Shown: positions 50,019 through 60,099, numbered from the stretch's first letter. The stretch: 64,000 bases of DNA from Photobacterium leiognathi (GCF_030685535.1 NZ_CP131601.1:124001-188000); one strand, 5' to 3'. Notes: generated by a model not told the origin, from the sequence alone. Translations and numbers: made by a program.

Positions 50019-50436
50019 GTCCTGTCCCTCTTCGAATAAAATAAATCTATATCAATTGCCTTAAACGTCTATTGAATAGGCAGCTTTAAGGTAATTGCAA
50101 TATCCCTTTACGTAATTTTACTACAGAATTGATGAGAAACTGTAGGAGAAGATCAAACTAAGCGTCGGACGTATTGTGACCTATTCGACAAAATATATGC
50201 ATTTATTGTCTCGAGTGTAAGTCCTAGATCACAGTTTTTTTCTATTTCATTAATAGGTAAGGCTGTGATTAGCTTTTATACTGAGGCGTGCGCTGACTTA
50301 TTTACGTCAACAAGTGAGTTGAAGCGCGGAATCAATACCGTGTGCTGTACATGACAGGTAACAACGGTATACTCAAAATCTTTTAAAAATCCCGTTAATC
50401 TTGGTTGCGAGTCAGCCATGAAGCAGAGCGAAGCAA
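50019..50436. other. Intergenic region with structured leader between gpmI and yibN
   Basis: 418 bases between divergent genes. It contains an ATCACAG/CTGTGAT inverted repeat (50228-50234, 50263-50269), a TATACT that could be a -10 at 50277-50282, and two nested stem-loops at 50290-50327 and 50335-50370. No protein gene seen. Confidence 0.55.
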
Positions 50437-50877
50437 ATGCAACAATATATTGATTTTTTTACAAGTAATCCGATTTTATCTTTAGTGTGGGTGGGTTTAG
50501 TTGTTGCCATCATTGGTTCAATGGTGAAAGAAAAAACAGCAACTTACAAAGTCATTGGCATTAATGATGCGACAGTATTAGTAAACCGTGAAGAGGGTGT
50601 ATTTGTTGATATTCGCTCTCGTGATGAATACCGTAAAGGTCATATTGCGGGCTCACTTCACGCTTTACCAAGCCAAATTAAAGAACAAAACCTTGGTGAG
50701 CTTGATAAACATAAATCAGCCCCAATTATAGTGGTATGTAAGACAGGTCAAACTGCACAAACTACGGCAGATGACCTAAATAAAGCAGGCTTTACTAACG
50801 TTAACGTTCTAAAAGATGGCTTAATTGCATGGAACGAAGCGAATTTACCGCTAGTAAAAAGTAAAGGTAAAAAGTAA
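50437..50877 (+). CDS. yibN: Rhodanese-like protein YibN
   Basis: 146 residues: N-terminal membrane helix (about 12-29) then a cytoplasmic rhodanese domain with substrate-binding VDIRSRDEYRKGHIAGS and catalytic Cys101 in VVCKTGQTA. A sulfurtransferase or redox role is inferred from the family. In E. coli grxC lies between yibN and secB; here secB follows directly after 121 bases. Confidence 0.92.
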   Translation: MQQYIDFFTSNPILSLVWVGLVVAIIGSMVKEKTATYKVIGINDATVLVNREEGVFVDIRSRDEYRKGHIAGSLHALPSQIKEQNLGELDKHKSAPIIVVCKTGQTAQTTADDLNKAGFTNVNVLKDGLIAWNEANLPLVKSKGKK

Positions 50878-50998
50878 GTCGCACATATTTTGCGGTAGGG
50901 TAAACACGCTGCCGCCATTTATTTAATACAGCCTGTGGTTAGCACGATGGCTGGCGTATTCAATCTCGCATTGACGAGCATAAAAAAGGACTCCGGAA

Positions 50999-51460
50999 AT
51001 GGCTGAAGCAGCAAATACAGACGCACAACAAAACTTCCAAATTCAACGTATCTTCCTAAAAGACGTTTCTTTTGAAGCGCCAAACTCACCTGACATGTTC
51101 CAAAAAGAATGGAACCCAGATGTGAAATTAGATCTTGATACTCAAAGCCGTGAACTAGCTGAAGGTGTTTACGAAGTTGTGCTTCGTCTAACTGTGACAG
51201 TTAAGAACGCAGAAGAAAATGCATTCCTATGTGAAGTACAACAAGGTGGTATTTTCACTGTTGCAGGTATGGAAGCACCACAACTAGCACATTGTCTAGG
51301 TGCGTTCTGTCCAAACATCCTATTCCCATACGCTCGCGAAACTATCTCAAGCCTAGTGGTTAAAGGTACGTTCCCACAATTGAACCTAGCACCAGTTAAC
51401 TTTGATGCGTTGTTCATGAACTACCTACAAAACCAAGCTGAAGCGAACGCAGAAGCTTAA
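50999..51460 (+). CDS. secB: Protein-export chaperone SecB
   Basis: Tetrameric chaperone that keeps preproteins unfolded and passes them to SecA. Sequence [26 protein letters not shown] and the core VQQGGIFTV...[15 protein letters not shown] are diagnostic. 153 residues. gpsA follows after 17 bases. Confidence 0.97.
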   Translation: MAEAANTDAQQNFQIQRIFLKDVSFEAPNSPDMFQKEWNPDVKLDLDTQSRELAEGVYEVVLRLTVTVKNAEENAFLCEVQQGGIFTVAGMEAPQLAHCLGAFCPNILFPYARETISSLVVKGTFPQLNLAPVNFDALFMNYLQNQAEANAEA

Positions 51461-51477
51461 TAAGCAAAGTAACAATT

Positions 51478-52494
51478 ATGACTAAGAACGCGAATAATAC
51501 GATTTCAATGGCCGTGTTGGGTGCAGGATCTTACGGTACCGCACTGGCGATTGCACTATCTCGAAATGGCGCGAACGTCATTTTGTGGGGCCATGAGCCT
51601 GAGCACATGGCACAGTTGGAAATTGATCGTGCCAATGAAGCGTTTCTTCCTGGTGTGCGCTTCCCTGATTCATTGATTGTAACGTCAAACTTACAAGATG
51701 CAGTGGAAGGCAGTCGTGACATCCTTGTTGTAGTTCCAAGCCATGTTTTTGGCATGGTGTTATCGCAAGTTAAACCGTTCCTACGTTCTGATTCTCGTAT
51801 CTGTTGGGCAACCAAGGGACTTGAACCTGAAACTGGACGTTTACTGAAAGATGTTGCGGTTGATGCGTTAGGCAGTGATGTACCGCTTGCGGTGTTATCA
51901 GGGCCAACATTTGCGCAAGAGCTGGCTGCGGGTTTACCAACCGCGATTTCTGTTGCCTCTCCTGATGCTGAATTTGTTGCCGATCTTCAAGAAAAAATTC
52001 ATTGTGATAAAACCTTTAGGGTGTATAGCAACAGTGACTTTATCGGCATGCAATTAGGTGGCGCAGTGAAGAACGTTATCGCCATTGGTGCGGGTATGTC
52101 TGACGGTATTGGCTTTGGTGCTAATGCGCGTACAGCGTTAATTACTCGTGGTCTTGCTGAAATGTGCCGCCTTGGTGCTGCCTTAGGAGCACAGCCTGAA
52201 ACCTTTATGGGCATGGCTGGCCTTGGCGATCTTGTGCTGACATGTACTGATAACCAATCACGTAACCGTCGATTTGGTTTAGCATTAGGTGCAGGTAAAA
52301 GCGTTGAGCAAGCACAGCAAGATATTGGTCAAGTTGTTGAAGGGTATCGTAATACCAAAGAAGTTTGGCAATTAGCGAAACGTAACGGTGTTGAGATGCC
52401 AATCACTGAGCAAATTTACCAAGTACTTTATCAAGGTAAAGATGCCCGTGAAGCGGCTAAAGAATTGTTAGCACGCGAGAAAAAATACGAATAA
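51478..52494 (+). CDS. gpsA: Glycerol-3-phosphate dehydrogenase [NAD(P)+]
   Basis: Reduces dihydroxyacetone phosphate to glycerol-3-phosphate for phospholipid synthesis. N-terminal [17 protein letters not shown] nucleotide site, catalytic Lys in [17 protein letters not shown], substrate-binding [14 protein letters not shown]. 338 residues. In the yibN-secB-gpsA-cysE series. Confidence 0.97.
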   Translation: MTKNANNTISMAVLGAGSYGTALAIALSRNGANVILWGHEPEHMAQLEIDRANEAFLPGVRFPDSLIVTSNLQDAVEGSRDILVVVPSHVFGMVLSQVKPFLRSDSRICWATKGLEPETGRLLKDVAVDALGSDVPLAVLSGPTFAQELAAGLPTAISVASPDAEFVADLQEKIHCDKTFRVYSNSDFIGMQLGGAVKNVIAIGAGMSDGIGFGANARTALITRGLAEMCRLGAALGAQPETFMGMAGLGDLVLTCTDNQSRNRRFGLALGAGKSVEQAQQDIGQVVEGYRNTKEVWQLAKRNGVEMPITEQIYQVLYQGKDAREAAKELLAREKKYE

Positions 52495-52540
52495 CAGCAA
52501 GATATCAAAGGTCAGTGCCTTATTATCTACTGTTTCAATA

Positions 52541-52560
52541 ACGCGAGCCTCGGCTCGCGT
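52541..52560 (+). terminator. Terminator after gpsA
   Basis: ACGCGAG and CTCGCGT around CCTCGG (or a longer stem with a tight loop), then TGTTTTTTTTT. Confidence 0.9.
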
Positions 52561-52645
52561 TGTTTTTTTTTGCAATCAGGTTAAAGTAATACCTGACCAA
52601 TTAAGTATAGTTATAAATAGAATACATTAAGTAGCAGAGGGTGAC

Positions 52646-53467
52646 GTGAAGCAATGTCAACAACACCAGCTTTGGCAAGCGATCAAGCAGGAAGCACGCG
52701 AGCAGTCAGAGCATGAACCTATGCTGGCGAGTTTTTATCACGCCACCATTATTAAGCATGATGATTTAGCCTCTGCATTGAGTTATATCTTAGCCAATAA
52801 ATTAGCCACGCCATCAATGCCTGCGATGGCAGTACGAGAAGTGATTGAAGAAGCTTTTGCCAGTGATTGCAATATTGTTGAAGCGGCTTCTTGTGATATT
52901 CGTGCTGTCGTTGAGCGCGATCCGGCGATTGAAATGTATTCTATTCCACTGCTGTATTTAAAAGGTTGCCATGCGCTACAGGGCTACCGTGTTGCAAACT
53001 GGTTGTGGAAACAAGATCGAAAAGCATTAGCTGTGTATCTACAAAACCAAATCTCAGTGGCGTGTCAGGTGGATGTGCATCCGGCAGCGAAAATCGGTCG
53101 AGGGATAATGTTTGACCATGCAACGGGAATTGTGATTGGCGAAACTGCCGTGGTTGAAAACGACGTCTCGATTTTGCAAGACGTGACGCTAGGTGGTACA
53201 GGTAAAGAAGGCGGCGACCGTCACCCGAAAATTCGTGAAGGTGTGATGATTGGTGCTGGTGCGAAAGTGCTAGGTAATATTGAAGTGGGCGAAGGGGCGA
53301 AAATTGGTTCTTGCTCTGTGGTATTAAACCCAGTGCCTGCGCATACCACTGTTGCAGGTATTCCAGCAAAAGTGGTGGGTCGACCAAGTACTGATAAGCC
53401 ATCAATGGATATGGATCAGCAATTTAATGGCTCATCCCAAACCTTCACACAAGGTGATGGTATTTAA
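52646..53467 (+). CDS. cysE: Serine O-acetyltransferase
   Basis: First step of cysteine synthesis, acetylating serine. N-terminal helical domain, then left-handed beta-helix hexapeptide repeats with VDVHPAAKIGRGIMFDHATGIVIGETAVV (catalytic His/Asp in FDHATG) and GGTGKEGGDRHPKI. Starts at GTG 52646 behind AGAGGG. 273 residues, typical. Confidence 0.96.
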   Translation: MKQCQQHQLWQAIKQEAREQSEHEPMLASFYHATIIKHDDLASALSYILANKLATPSMPAMAVREVIEEAFASDCNIVEAASCDIRAVVERDPAIEMYSIPLLYLKGCHALQGYRVANWLWKQDRKALAVYLQNQISVACQVDVHPAAKIGRGIMFDHATGIVIGETAVVENDVSILQDVTLGGTGKEGGDRHPKIREGVMIGAGAKVLGNIEVGEGAKIGSCSVVLNPVPAHTTVAGIPAKVVGRPSTDKPSMDMDQQFNGSSQTFTQGDGI

Positions 53468-53493
53468 CTATATTGTTTGAAACACAAGATTTG

Positions 53494-53521
53494 AAAACGG
53501 CGATCATTTGATCGCCGTTTT
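53494..53521. terminator. Bidirectional terminator between cysE and trmL
   Basis: AAAACGGCGATC and GATCGCCGTTTT form a 12-bp perfect stem around ATTT. Confidence 0.93.
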
Positions 53522-53526
53522 TGTTT

Positions 53527-53991
53527 TTATACCGCGCCGTTAAAGCCCATTTGGCGCCATGCTTCAAATGAGATGATCGCCACTGCATTTGATAAGTTAA
53601 GGCTACGGCTATCAGGTTGCATTGGAATACGTAAGCGCTGTTCAAGCGGAAGACTGGCAATGAACTCAGCAGGCAAGCCACGGGTTTCAGGGCCAAATAG
53701 CAGCACATCACCTTGTTCGAACTTTGCGTTAGTATGGAAGTTGGTAGTTTTTGTCGTACAAGCAAAAATACGACGGCCTTGCATTGCTTCCATGAAAGCG
53801 GCGAAGTCTTTATGGCGATGGACATGGGCTAAATCATGGTAGTCCAATCCTGCACGACGCACTTTCTTTTCATCAAGATCAAAACCTAGTGGCTCAATTA
53901 AGTGCAAGTTTGCGCCACAGTTGGCACTTAGACGAATAATATTGCCAGTATTTGGGGCAATTTCTGGTTCATATAACGCAATATCAAACAT
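53527..53991 (-). CDS. trmL: tRNA (cytidine(34)-2'-O)-methyltransferase TrmL
   Basis: Minimal SPOUT enzyme modifying the wobble base of tRNA-Leu isoacceptors. Motifs: [28 protein letters not shown] and [18 protein letters not shown] with the SAM-binding knot. 154 residues. Convergent with cysE as in E. coli. Confidence 0.96.
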   Translation of the reverse strand: MFDIALYEPEIAPNTGNIIRLSANCGANLHLIEPLGFDLDEKKVRRAGLDYHDLAHVHRHKDFAAFMEAMQGRRIFACTTKTTNFHTNAKFEQGDVLLFGPETRGLPAEFIASLPLEQRLRIPMQPDSRSLNLSNAVAIISFEAWRQMGFNGAV

Positions 53992-54171
53992 AGCTCATCG
54001 CTTCATTAACGCAAAAGATAGTGCATTGTGACAAGCACTGCCTGAACAAGCAAACTGAGAATAATAAAGGTTATTGTTAATAACGATAAAATTAATTGTT
54101 GTGATTTTTGTATTGCTATTAGGCATACTCGGCAACCTTTTTTTGCTTATGTGTAATTTACCTTGCTTGCT

Positions 54172-55782
54172 ATGAAAAATCTGACTATTGCTGAATACAA
54201 GTTTTTCTTTGTCCGCTTTACGTTGATCTTTTTATTGTTGTTGACGGTGTTTATGTCGATTTTTTACTTCGACTCACAATCTGATCTCGAACGACGTAAA
54301 AGCAATATTCAAGTGCAGCAAAAAGCGCTACTGGTAGGTAAGAAAAACTATATTCAAGTGGTAATAGGCTCAGTGGTGAGAGAAACCGCGCTGCTTTCAG
54401 ATATTGCGATCAACCATGAAATATTTCGGGTGATGGCATTAGAAAATAAGGCAGAAAAGGCGTTATTACTTGCCCGTTTTTCAGAAGCATTAAAGTCGGT
54501 TAGTCAACGAAAAGAGATCTACGATCAAATGCGTTATCTCGATTTAGAGGGCAATGAAGTCGTTCGCGTCAATTTTAATGATGGGCGAGCTTTGATTGTG
54601 CAGCCGAATGGATTGCAGCAGAAAAGGCATCGCTATTATTTTAAAGAAGCAGCTAAATTGCAGCATAAGGGTATTTACATCTCGCCACTGGATTTAAATA
54701 TTGAACATGGTGCTATCGAAGTGCCTTATAAACCGATGATCCGTTTATCTGCCCCGGTGTTTGATAAAAAGGGGAATAAACAAGGGATTGTGATCATCAA
54801 CTATTTAGCCAAGTACTTAATGGAAGGGCTAGGTTTATTCAATCTTAATGGCGGCACTAACTATATGTTAGTCAACAGTGACGGGTATTTTCTGTACAAC
54901 AATTTACACCCTGAAAAAGAATTTGCCTTTATGTTTACTGATAAAAAGGATCAAACGATTTATCAGCAGTTTCCTGAGCTGGAAGTTCAAATCCAAGCAA
55001 TGCAGTCGGGGCAAATAGAGACATCGAAAGGTGTGATGACCATAGAATCTGTGGGTGCTGTTGGGCGGGTTAACCCTTACTGTTTTCAGGAATACCATGT
55101 AACGGAAAACAATTCGACGGCGTGGAAGCTGATTTCTTTTGTTGCTTTTGATAAGCGCGGCGATTTCATTAAGGCGATCGAACATCATCAAACCTTGGTT
55201 TATATCGCGATTATTTTGAGTTTGGTTTTATCTTATTGGTTTGCTCGTTATCAGTTAAAGGAGCATATCAATAATCAACGGATCAATGTACTAGCGCATC
55301 ATGATGGTTTAACTGGGCTTGTTAATCGCATGGCCTTTGTAAACCAAGCCAATTTGATGCTTGAAAGCTTTATGCATGATGAAAAATCAGCGTGTTTACT
55401 CTATATCGATTTAGATGATTTTAAGCCAATCAATGATCAATATGGTCATGCGACTGGAGATAAGGTGCTGATACACATGGCATCGATAATGCGTAAAGTG
55501 TTTGGTAAACAGGCATTGTTAGCGCGTTTAGGTGGAGATGAATTTGCGGTGTTGCTATCTTCAGCGAAACATTTAGAAAGCCCCGAGCAATATGCGGCTT
55601 CGTTGCAACAACTGTTAGGTTGCCCCTTTGAAGTTGCACCTGATACATATATTCATATCCACTCAAGCATTGGTGGGTGTTGCTTTAATGGTGAAATCAC
55701 ACTTGAAGAATTGATGCACCAAGCTGATATGGCAATGTATCAGGCGAAACGTAAAGGCAAAAATCAAACCTGTTTTATCTAA
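54172..55782 (+). CDS. Membrane-anchored diguanylate cyclase (GGDEF) with periplasmic sensor
   Basis: 536 residues. Two membrane helices (about 11-33 and 343-361) flank a large periplasmic domain, probably of the Cache type, with MRYLDLEGNEVVRVNFNDGRA and ISPLDLNIEHGAIEVPYKPMIRLSAPVFD. A cytoplasmic GGDEF domain follows: DHDGLTGLVNRMAF-type entry (HHDGLTGLVNRM), YIDLDDFKPINDQYGH and active RLGGDEFAVLLSS. The RxxD inhibitory site normally just before GGDEF is GKQA here, so product inhibition is unlikely. Starts at ATG 54172, though no good Shine-Dalgarno is visible. Its stop is 1 base from the convergent cpxA stop. Confidence 0.92.
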   Translation: MKNLTIAEYKFFFVRFTLIFLLLLTVFMSIFYFDSQSDLERRKSNIQVQQKALLVGKKNYIQVVIGSVVRETALLSDIAINHEIFRVMALENKAEKALLLARFSEALKSVSQRKEIYDQMRYLDLEGNEVVRVNFNDGRALIVQPNGLQQKRHRYYFKEAAKLQHKGIYISPLDLNIEHGAIEVPYKPMIRLSAPVFDKKGNKQGIVIINYLAKYLMEGLGLFNLNGGTNYMLVNSDGYFLYNNLHPEKEFAFMFTDKKDQTIYQQFPELEVQIQAMQSGQIETSKGVMTIESVGAVGRVNPYCFQEYHVTENNSTAWKLISFVAFDKRGDFIKAIEHHQTLVYIAIILSLVLSYWFARYQLKEHINNQRINVLAHHDGLTGLVNRMAFVNQANLMLESFMHDEKSACLLYIDLDDFKPINDQYGHATGDKVLIHMASIMRKVFGKQALLARLGGDEFAVLLSSAKHLESPEQYAASLQQLLGCPFEVAPDTYIHIHSSIGGCCFNGEITLEELMHQADMAMYQAKRKGKNQTCFI

Positions 55783-55783
55783 C

Positions 55784-57163
55784 TTAACGACATAACGGCA
55801 GCGTAATCGTGATATTTAATCCGCCTAGCGAGCTTTGTTTTGCCTCAATGGTACCGCGATGTTGGCGGATAGCGCTTTCTGTAATTGCAAGCCCTAACCC
55901 TGTACCGCCACTATCACGATCGCGGGCAGTGGAAACGCGATAAAAGGGGCGGAAAATATCGTCTAATTCGGCTTCAGGCACTCCCTCGCCATTATCGTCA
56001 ATGGTAATGGTGAGCAGGTGTTGCTGGACTGAAAAATTGAGCTCAATGACGTCATTGCCATATTTGATCGCGTTACGAATAACGTTCTCAAGGGCACTGA
56101 TCAATAGATTAGGATTACCAGTGATAGACCAATCTTGCAGCGTGTTATAACGCAACGTTTTATGGCATTGCTCGGCTTCAAATTTCGCATCTTCTAGCAT
56201 TTCATACCATAACGTATGGCAATCAAGTTGCTCGTTTTGTTGATGGCTATTTACCTGCATACGCGAGAGCTCTAATAACTCACCAATCATGGTTTCTAGT
56301 CGTTCTGCTTCGGTATCGATCCGGCTTAATTCTTTACTGCTCCCTTGCTTGCGTTGGGCGAGCGCTGTTGCCATGCGTAAACGAGTAAGAGGAGAGCGTA
56401 GTTCATGGGAGATATCAGACAGTAAACGCTGCTGTCCACTGATCATGGTATTTAATGCCCCAACCATTTGATTAAAGCTCGCACCAGCTTGTTTGAATTC
56501 GCGAGGTCCGGTTTCTAGGTTAGGATCGGCGGTAAATTCCCCTTGTGCGACACGCTCTGCGGCATCTTGTAACTGTCTGGCAGGGCGCGTTACAGCCCAA
56601 GCAAGCCACAACAAAAATGGAGTACTGACTAGCATGGTAACCAGCAGCAGTTTAAAGGGTTTATCTAATATTTGAATGATAAACGGCGGTGCTCCTCGCC
56701 ACACGGTGCCGTTATACATATAGATATCACCGTTAGGAGTGTTGACAGCAAAAGGACCTGCTATCATCCAGCGACCGTAAAGGCGCTGTTTAGGTGACGC
56801 AGGGTTATCCGACACCGTAATAAAGTTACGCAGTGCTTTAGTATGTTTTTGTGGTGCGATGATATCGCCATCAATCGTAGTGAAGTAGATTTGATCATCA
56901 TGGCTGTCTCGACGCTTGGTTAAGCGGCGGATTTTCTGATCAAAAGACAAGCGTTTAAAATTATCATGACGTGGATAGGTGAGCGCTTGAGAAACATTGG
57001 TGGCGGTGCTTTCTAACCGTTTTAAGTGTGGCTCGGGGATCGCTTGTCCGGTACGGGGGTCGAGTTGAAATAACAGTACAATCGTTACTACGACCACAAA
57101 TAACGTGAACCAAAAGATAGCAAAGATACGGCCGTATAGACTGGTGATCCCTGGAAATTTCAT
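55784..57163 (-). CDS. cpxA: Envelope stress sensor histidine kinase CpxA
   Basis: Inner-membrane kinase/phosphatase for CpxR, activated by misfolded envelope proteins. Two membrane helices (about 13-33 and 172-191) flank a periplasmic domain; HAMP, then H-box LLSDISHELRSPLTR with His253, N box NVIRNAIKYGND, DDNGEGVP and GGTGLGLAI. 459 residues. The start overlaps the cpxR stop by 1 base. Confidence 0.96.
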   Translation of the reverse strand: MKFPGITSLYGRIFAIFWFTLFVVVVTIVLLFQLDPRTGQAIPEPHLKRLESTATNVSQALTYPRHDNFKRLSFDQKIRRLTKRRDSHDDQIYFTTIDGDIIAPQKHTKALRNFITVSDNPASPKQRLYGRWMIAGPFAVNTPNGDIYMYNGTVWRGAPPFIIQILDKPFKLLLVTMLVSTPFLLWLAWAVTRPARQLQDAAERVAQGEFTADPNLETGPREFKQAGASFNQMVGALNTMISGQQRLLSDISHELRSPLTRLRMATALAQRKQGSSKELSRIDTEAERLETMIGELLELSRMQVNSHQQNEQLDCHTLWYEMLEDAKFEAEQCHKTLRYNTLQDWSITGNPNLLISALENVIRNAIKYGNDVIELNFSVQQHLLTITIDDNGEGVPEAELDDIFRPFYRVSTARDRDSGGTGLGLAITESAIRQHRGTIEAKQSSLGGLNITITLPLCR

Positions 57164-57855
57164 TAGGCTTCCTCTACCAATAAGTAACCTTTACCACGTA
57201 GTGTTTTGATCCTCGGTTTGCCGTCTAGACGCTCTGGAAGTTTCTTACGAATGTTAGAAACATGCATATCGATAGCGCGATCAAACTGGGCTAAGCGTTT
57301 CCCGAGCACTTCTAAGCTTAAGGTTTCTTTAGCGACAATTTGCCCTGGGTGTTGAACAAAATAGCTCAGTAGCGCAAGTTCTGTACCTGTCATCTCAATA
57401 GCTTGATCATGGCAAAACACTTCTTGTCGACCGGGATAAATCACAATGTCTTGGTAGGTTAACTTATCCGCTTTGTTGGCTGCTTTATCATTATTACCTT
57501 GGGTGCGACGCAGTACTGCACGCATTCGCGCCAGTAGCTCACGATCACTGAATGGTTTAGGCAGATAATCATCAGCACCTAGCTCTAACCCTAGTACGCG
57601 ATCAATTTCATCCCCTTTGGCGGTGAGCATCATTACAGGGGTAGTGTGGGATTCTCGTAGGCGGCGGAGCATTTCTGTTCCGTTCATCACTGGCATCATT
57701 ACATCAAGCAAAATGAGATCGATGCTGCTATCAACCTTTTCTAATCCTTGTTGGCCATTATTGGCTTCAACCACGTCAAAGCCTTCTAACTCTAAGATAT
57801 CTTTTAATAATGCGGTGAGTTCAACGTCATCATCGACCAGTAAAATTTTCGCCAT
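57163..57855 (-). CDS. cpxR: Envelope stress response regulator CpxR
   Basis: OmpR-family regulator: DDD pocket at residues 8-10, phosphoacceptor Asp51 in LLDVMMP, Lys in YLPKPFSDRELLARM, C-terminal winged helix ending RIKTLRGKGYLLVEEA. 230 residues. Divergent from cpxP across a promoter region with CpxR-box sequences, so autoregulation is expected. Confidence 0.96.
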   Translation of the reverse strand: MAKILLVDDDVELTALLKDILELEGFDVVEANNGQQGLEKVDSSIDLILLDVMMPVMNGTEMLRRLRESHTTPVMMLTAKGDEIDRVLGLELGADDYLPKPFSDRELLARMRAVLRRTQGNNDKAANKADKLTYQDIVIYPGRQEVFCHDQAIEMTGTELALLSYFVQHPGQIVAKETLSLEVLGKRLAQFDRAIDMHVSNIRKKLPERLDGKPRIKTLRGKGYLLVEEA

Positions 57856-57945
57856 GTGTCATCCTATGAGAGATAGAAATGCTGATTAGATAATGAGGCT
57901 AGTATCGCTAATGTCAGCCTTAACGCCAAGTTTCCCTGTAATAGC

Positions 57946-57981
57946 TTTACTTAGCTTTACGTTTACTCGACAGCGCTTTAC
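57946..57981. promoter_or_regulatory. CpxR-box cluster between cpxR and cpxP
   Basis: TTTAC-TTAGC-TTTAC at 57946-57960 is a perfect inverse match to the CpxR consensus GTAAA-N5-GTAAA. Further TTTAC half-sites follow at 57962-57966 and 57977-57981. The position, about 70-105 bases before cpxP and 90-125 before cpxR, fits control of both. Confidence 0.88.
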
Positions 57982-58052
57982 TTGCTAGCCGTTATTATTA
58001 CTACCAAGCAAACGGCATAGCTTGCCGCCCCCTAATAACTGGAGAGATAAGC

Positions 58053-58520
58053 ATGAAGATGTTCAAGAAAACAATGATGATGGCGATTGCAGTACCAATG
58101 GTATTAGGTTCAATGTCAGCATTTGCAGCCCCAAATTCACATGGTATGAAAGGGCATCATGGTGAGCGTAGTCTTTTTAAACAGTTAGAGCTAACCGATG
58201 CACAAAAGTCTGAAATGAAAGCGCTGCGTGAGCACAATCGTGAAACGATGAAAGCAGAACGTTTAACTAACCGCAGTGAAATGCAGGCAGATCATAAAGC
58301 ACTAGAAAAATTAGTATTGGCGGATAATTTTGATGAGCAAGCAGTACGTCAACTGGTTGAGCGTATGTCTGAGAAACAGGCAGAGCACCGTGTTGAGCGA
58401 TTAAAGCAACGTCACCAAATGCTGAATATCTTAACCCCTGCACAAAAAGTGAAATTTGCTGAATTAAAACAACAGCAAGCAGAGAAACACTTTATGAAGC
58501 TTGAGAAAAAAGCGCAGTGA
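58053..58520 (+). CDS. cpxP: Periplasmic Cpx modulator CpxP
   Basis: Periplasmic protein of the Spy/CpxP family that damps CpxA and binds misfolded proteins. Signal peptide (MKMFKKTMMMAIAVPMVLGSMSAFA, about 25 residues) then a helical hairpin with two LTxxQ motifs, LTDAQ and LTPAQ. His-rich segment HGMKGHHG may bind metal. 155 residues. GGAGAG precedes the start. Confidence 0.92.
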   Translation: MKMFKKTMMMAIAVPMVLGSMSAFAAPNSHGMKGHHGERSLFKQLELTDAQKSEMKALREHNRETMKAERLTNRSEMQADHKALEKLVLADNFDEQAVRQLVERMSEKQAEHRVERLKQRHQMLNILTPAQKVKFAELKQQQAEKHFMKLEKKAQ

Positions 58521-58544
58521 GTATTTGATGTAAATATATAAAAT

Positions 58545-58576
58545 AAAAAAGCCATAACATCTGTTATGGCTTTTTT
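58545..58576 (+). terminator. Terminator of cpxP
   Basis: A 15-bp perfect stem (AAAAAAGCCATAACA with TGTTATGGCTTTTTT), loop TC. In enterobacteria the cpxP 3' end yields the small RNA CpxQ; whether this 3' UTR does so cannot be told from sequence alone. Confidence 0.93.
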
Positions 58577-58989
58577 TGATTTTCAGCATAAGTGATCATG
58601 CTTTCATAAAAAAATCATCACGACGATCGTATTTTCTCGTAGGTTTTGTTATTAATTGTCACCATAAAACGGCTATACTGCGTGATATTGAACACAGCAT
58701 AGGCATTTGGATCAGCAAGTACACGAATAAAAACGGACTGATAATGTAGTAATGTCAGTTGAGAATGAAAGAGATAACGTTAGTTTCTGTGTAAAAATAA
58801 GCTTGTTGGAATCCTAGTCTGGCGTGATATGAATCAACAAAATTTTTTATCGAAATTGTAATACTCCTATATAAGTAGGAAAGTTTCAGTTTTTACACGT
58901 ACAGCCTATCGCGCTGTAATATCGAGTAGGGGAACCTCGGTATATCGTGTCGGATTTGATTTTTCAATTCCCAAAGTCAGAGGGTAACC
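58577..58989. other. Long intergenic region upstream of pfkA
   Basis: 413 bases with no open frame of note. It must contain the pfkA promoter, but I found no -35/-10 pair with good spacing. A small inverted repeat TCCTA/TAGGA lies near 58867-58881. Confidence 0.5.
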
Positions 58990-59952
58990 ATGATTAAGAA
59001 GATTGGTGTTTTGACCAGTGGTGGTGACGCACCTGGTATGAATGCAGCGGTTCGCGGCGTAGTTCGTGCAGCGTTGACTGAAGGTCTAGAAGTTTACGGT
59101 ATTTATGATGGCTACCAAGGTCTTTATAACAACTGTATCGAAAAGCTAGATCGTAAAAGTGTATCTGATGTGATCAACAAAGGTGGTACATTCCTAGGCT
59201 CTGCGCGTTTTCCTGAATTCCGTGAAGTGGAAGTTCGTGAAAAAGCGATTGAGAACCTAAAACTGCACGGCATTGACGCGTTAGTAGTAATTGGTGGTGA
59301 CGGCTCGTACATGGGTGCGAAGAAGTTAACTGAGATGGGTTATCCATGTATCGGTCTTCCTGGCACTATCGATAATGACGTTGCAGGTACTGATTACACT
59401 ATCGGTTACATGACAGCAATGAACACAGTTATCGATGCAATTGACCGTTTACGTGATACATCATCTTCACACCAACGTATTTCTATCGTAGAAGTGATGG
59501 GGCGCCACTGTGGTGATCTAACGCTAATGTCTGCGATTGCTGGTGGTTGTGAGTACATCATCACGCCTGAAACTGGCCTAGATAAAGAAAAACTACTTAA
59601 GCATATCCACGAAGGTATTGCTAAAGGTAAGAAACACGCAATTATCGCGATTACTGAGCTGATGACTGACGTGAATGAACTCGCTAAGTACATTGAAAAA
59701 GAAACAGGTCGTGAGACTCGTGCAACAGTACTTGGTCACATTCAACGTGGTGGTCAACCAACAGCATTTGACCGCGTGTTAGCATCTCGCATGGGTGCAT
59801 ACGCAGTCGATCTTCTTCAGCAAGGTGAAGGTGGTCGTTGTGTGGGTATTCAGTGTGAAAAGCTGGTTCACCACGATATCATTGATGCAATTGAAAATAT
59901 GCGTCGTCCAGTACGTAACGATCTATACGAACTTGCTGAGAAGCTATTCTAA
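58990..59952 (+). CDS. pfkA: 6-phosphofructokinase
   Basis: Phosphorylates fructose-6-phosphate in glycolysis. ATP site [16 protein letters not shown], catalytic [16 protein letters not shown], allosteric/substrate GRHCGDL, and [15 protein letters not shown]. 320 residues. Lies after cpxP and before tpiA as in related genomes. Confidence 0.97.
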   Translation: MIKKIGVLTSGGDAPGMNAAVRGVVRAALTEGLEVYGIYDGYQGLYNNCIEKLDRKSVSDVINKGGTFLGSARFPEFREVEVREKAIENLKLHGIDALVVIGGDGSYMGAKKLTEMGYPCIGLPGTIDNDVAGTDYTIGYMTAMNTVIDAIDRLRDTSSSHQRISIVEVMGRHCGDLTLMSAIAGGCEYIITPETGLDKEKLLKHIHEGIAKGKKHAIIAITELMTDVNELAKYIEKETGRETRATVLGHIQRGGQPTAFDRVLASRMGAYAVDLLQQGEGGRCVGIQCEKLVHHDIIDAIENMRRPVRNDLYELAEKLF

Positions 59953-59977
59953 TAGACTACTTACTGTGTGATGAAAG

Positions 59978-60003
59978 AAAAGGTCGATGATTATCGGCCT
60001 TTT
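59978..60003 (+). terminator. Terminator of pfkA
   Basis: AAAAGGTCGAT pairs with ATCGGCCTTTT (one wobble) around GATT, then T-run. Confidence 0.9.
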
Positions 60004-60056
60004 TTATTGTCTGAATATTGGTAAAGGATAGGATTTATTTGGCGGTAAAAACAAAA

Positions 60057-60076
60057 AGGCCACCCGTAGGTGACCT
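60057..60076 (-). terminator. Terminator of tpiA
   Basis: On the minus strand AGGTCACC pairs with GGTGGCCT (one G.U) around TACG, followed by T5, 23 bases after the tpiA stop. Confidence 0.85.
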
Positions 60077-60099
60077 CTTAGGCTAATCAAAAAGAATGA

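Noticed and set aside
50878..50998. A missing grxC between yibN and secB
   Set aside because: The gap holds no glutaredoxin remnant; absence at this place may simply be the normal order in this family, so I do not claim a deletion.
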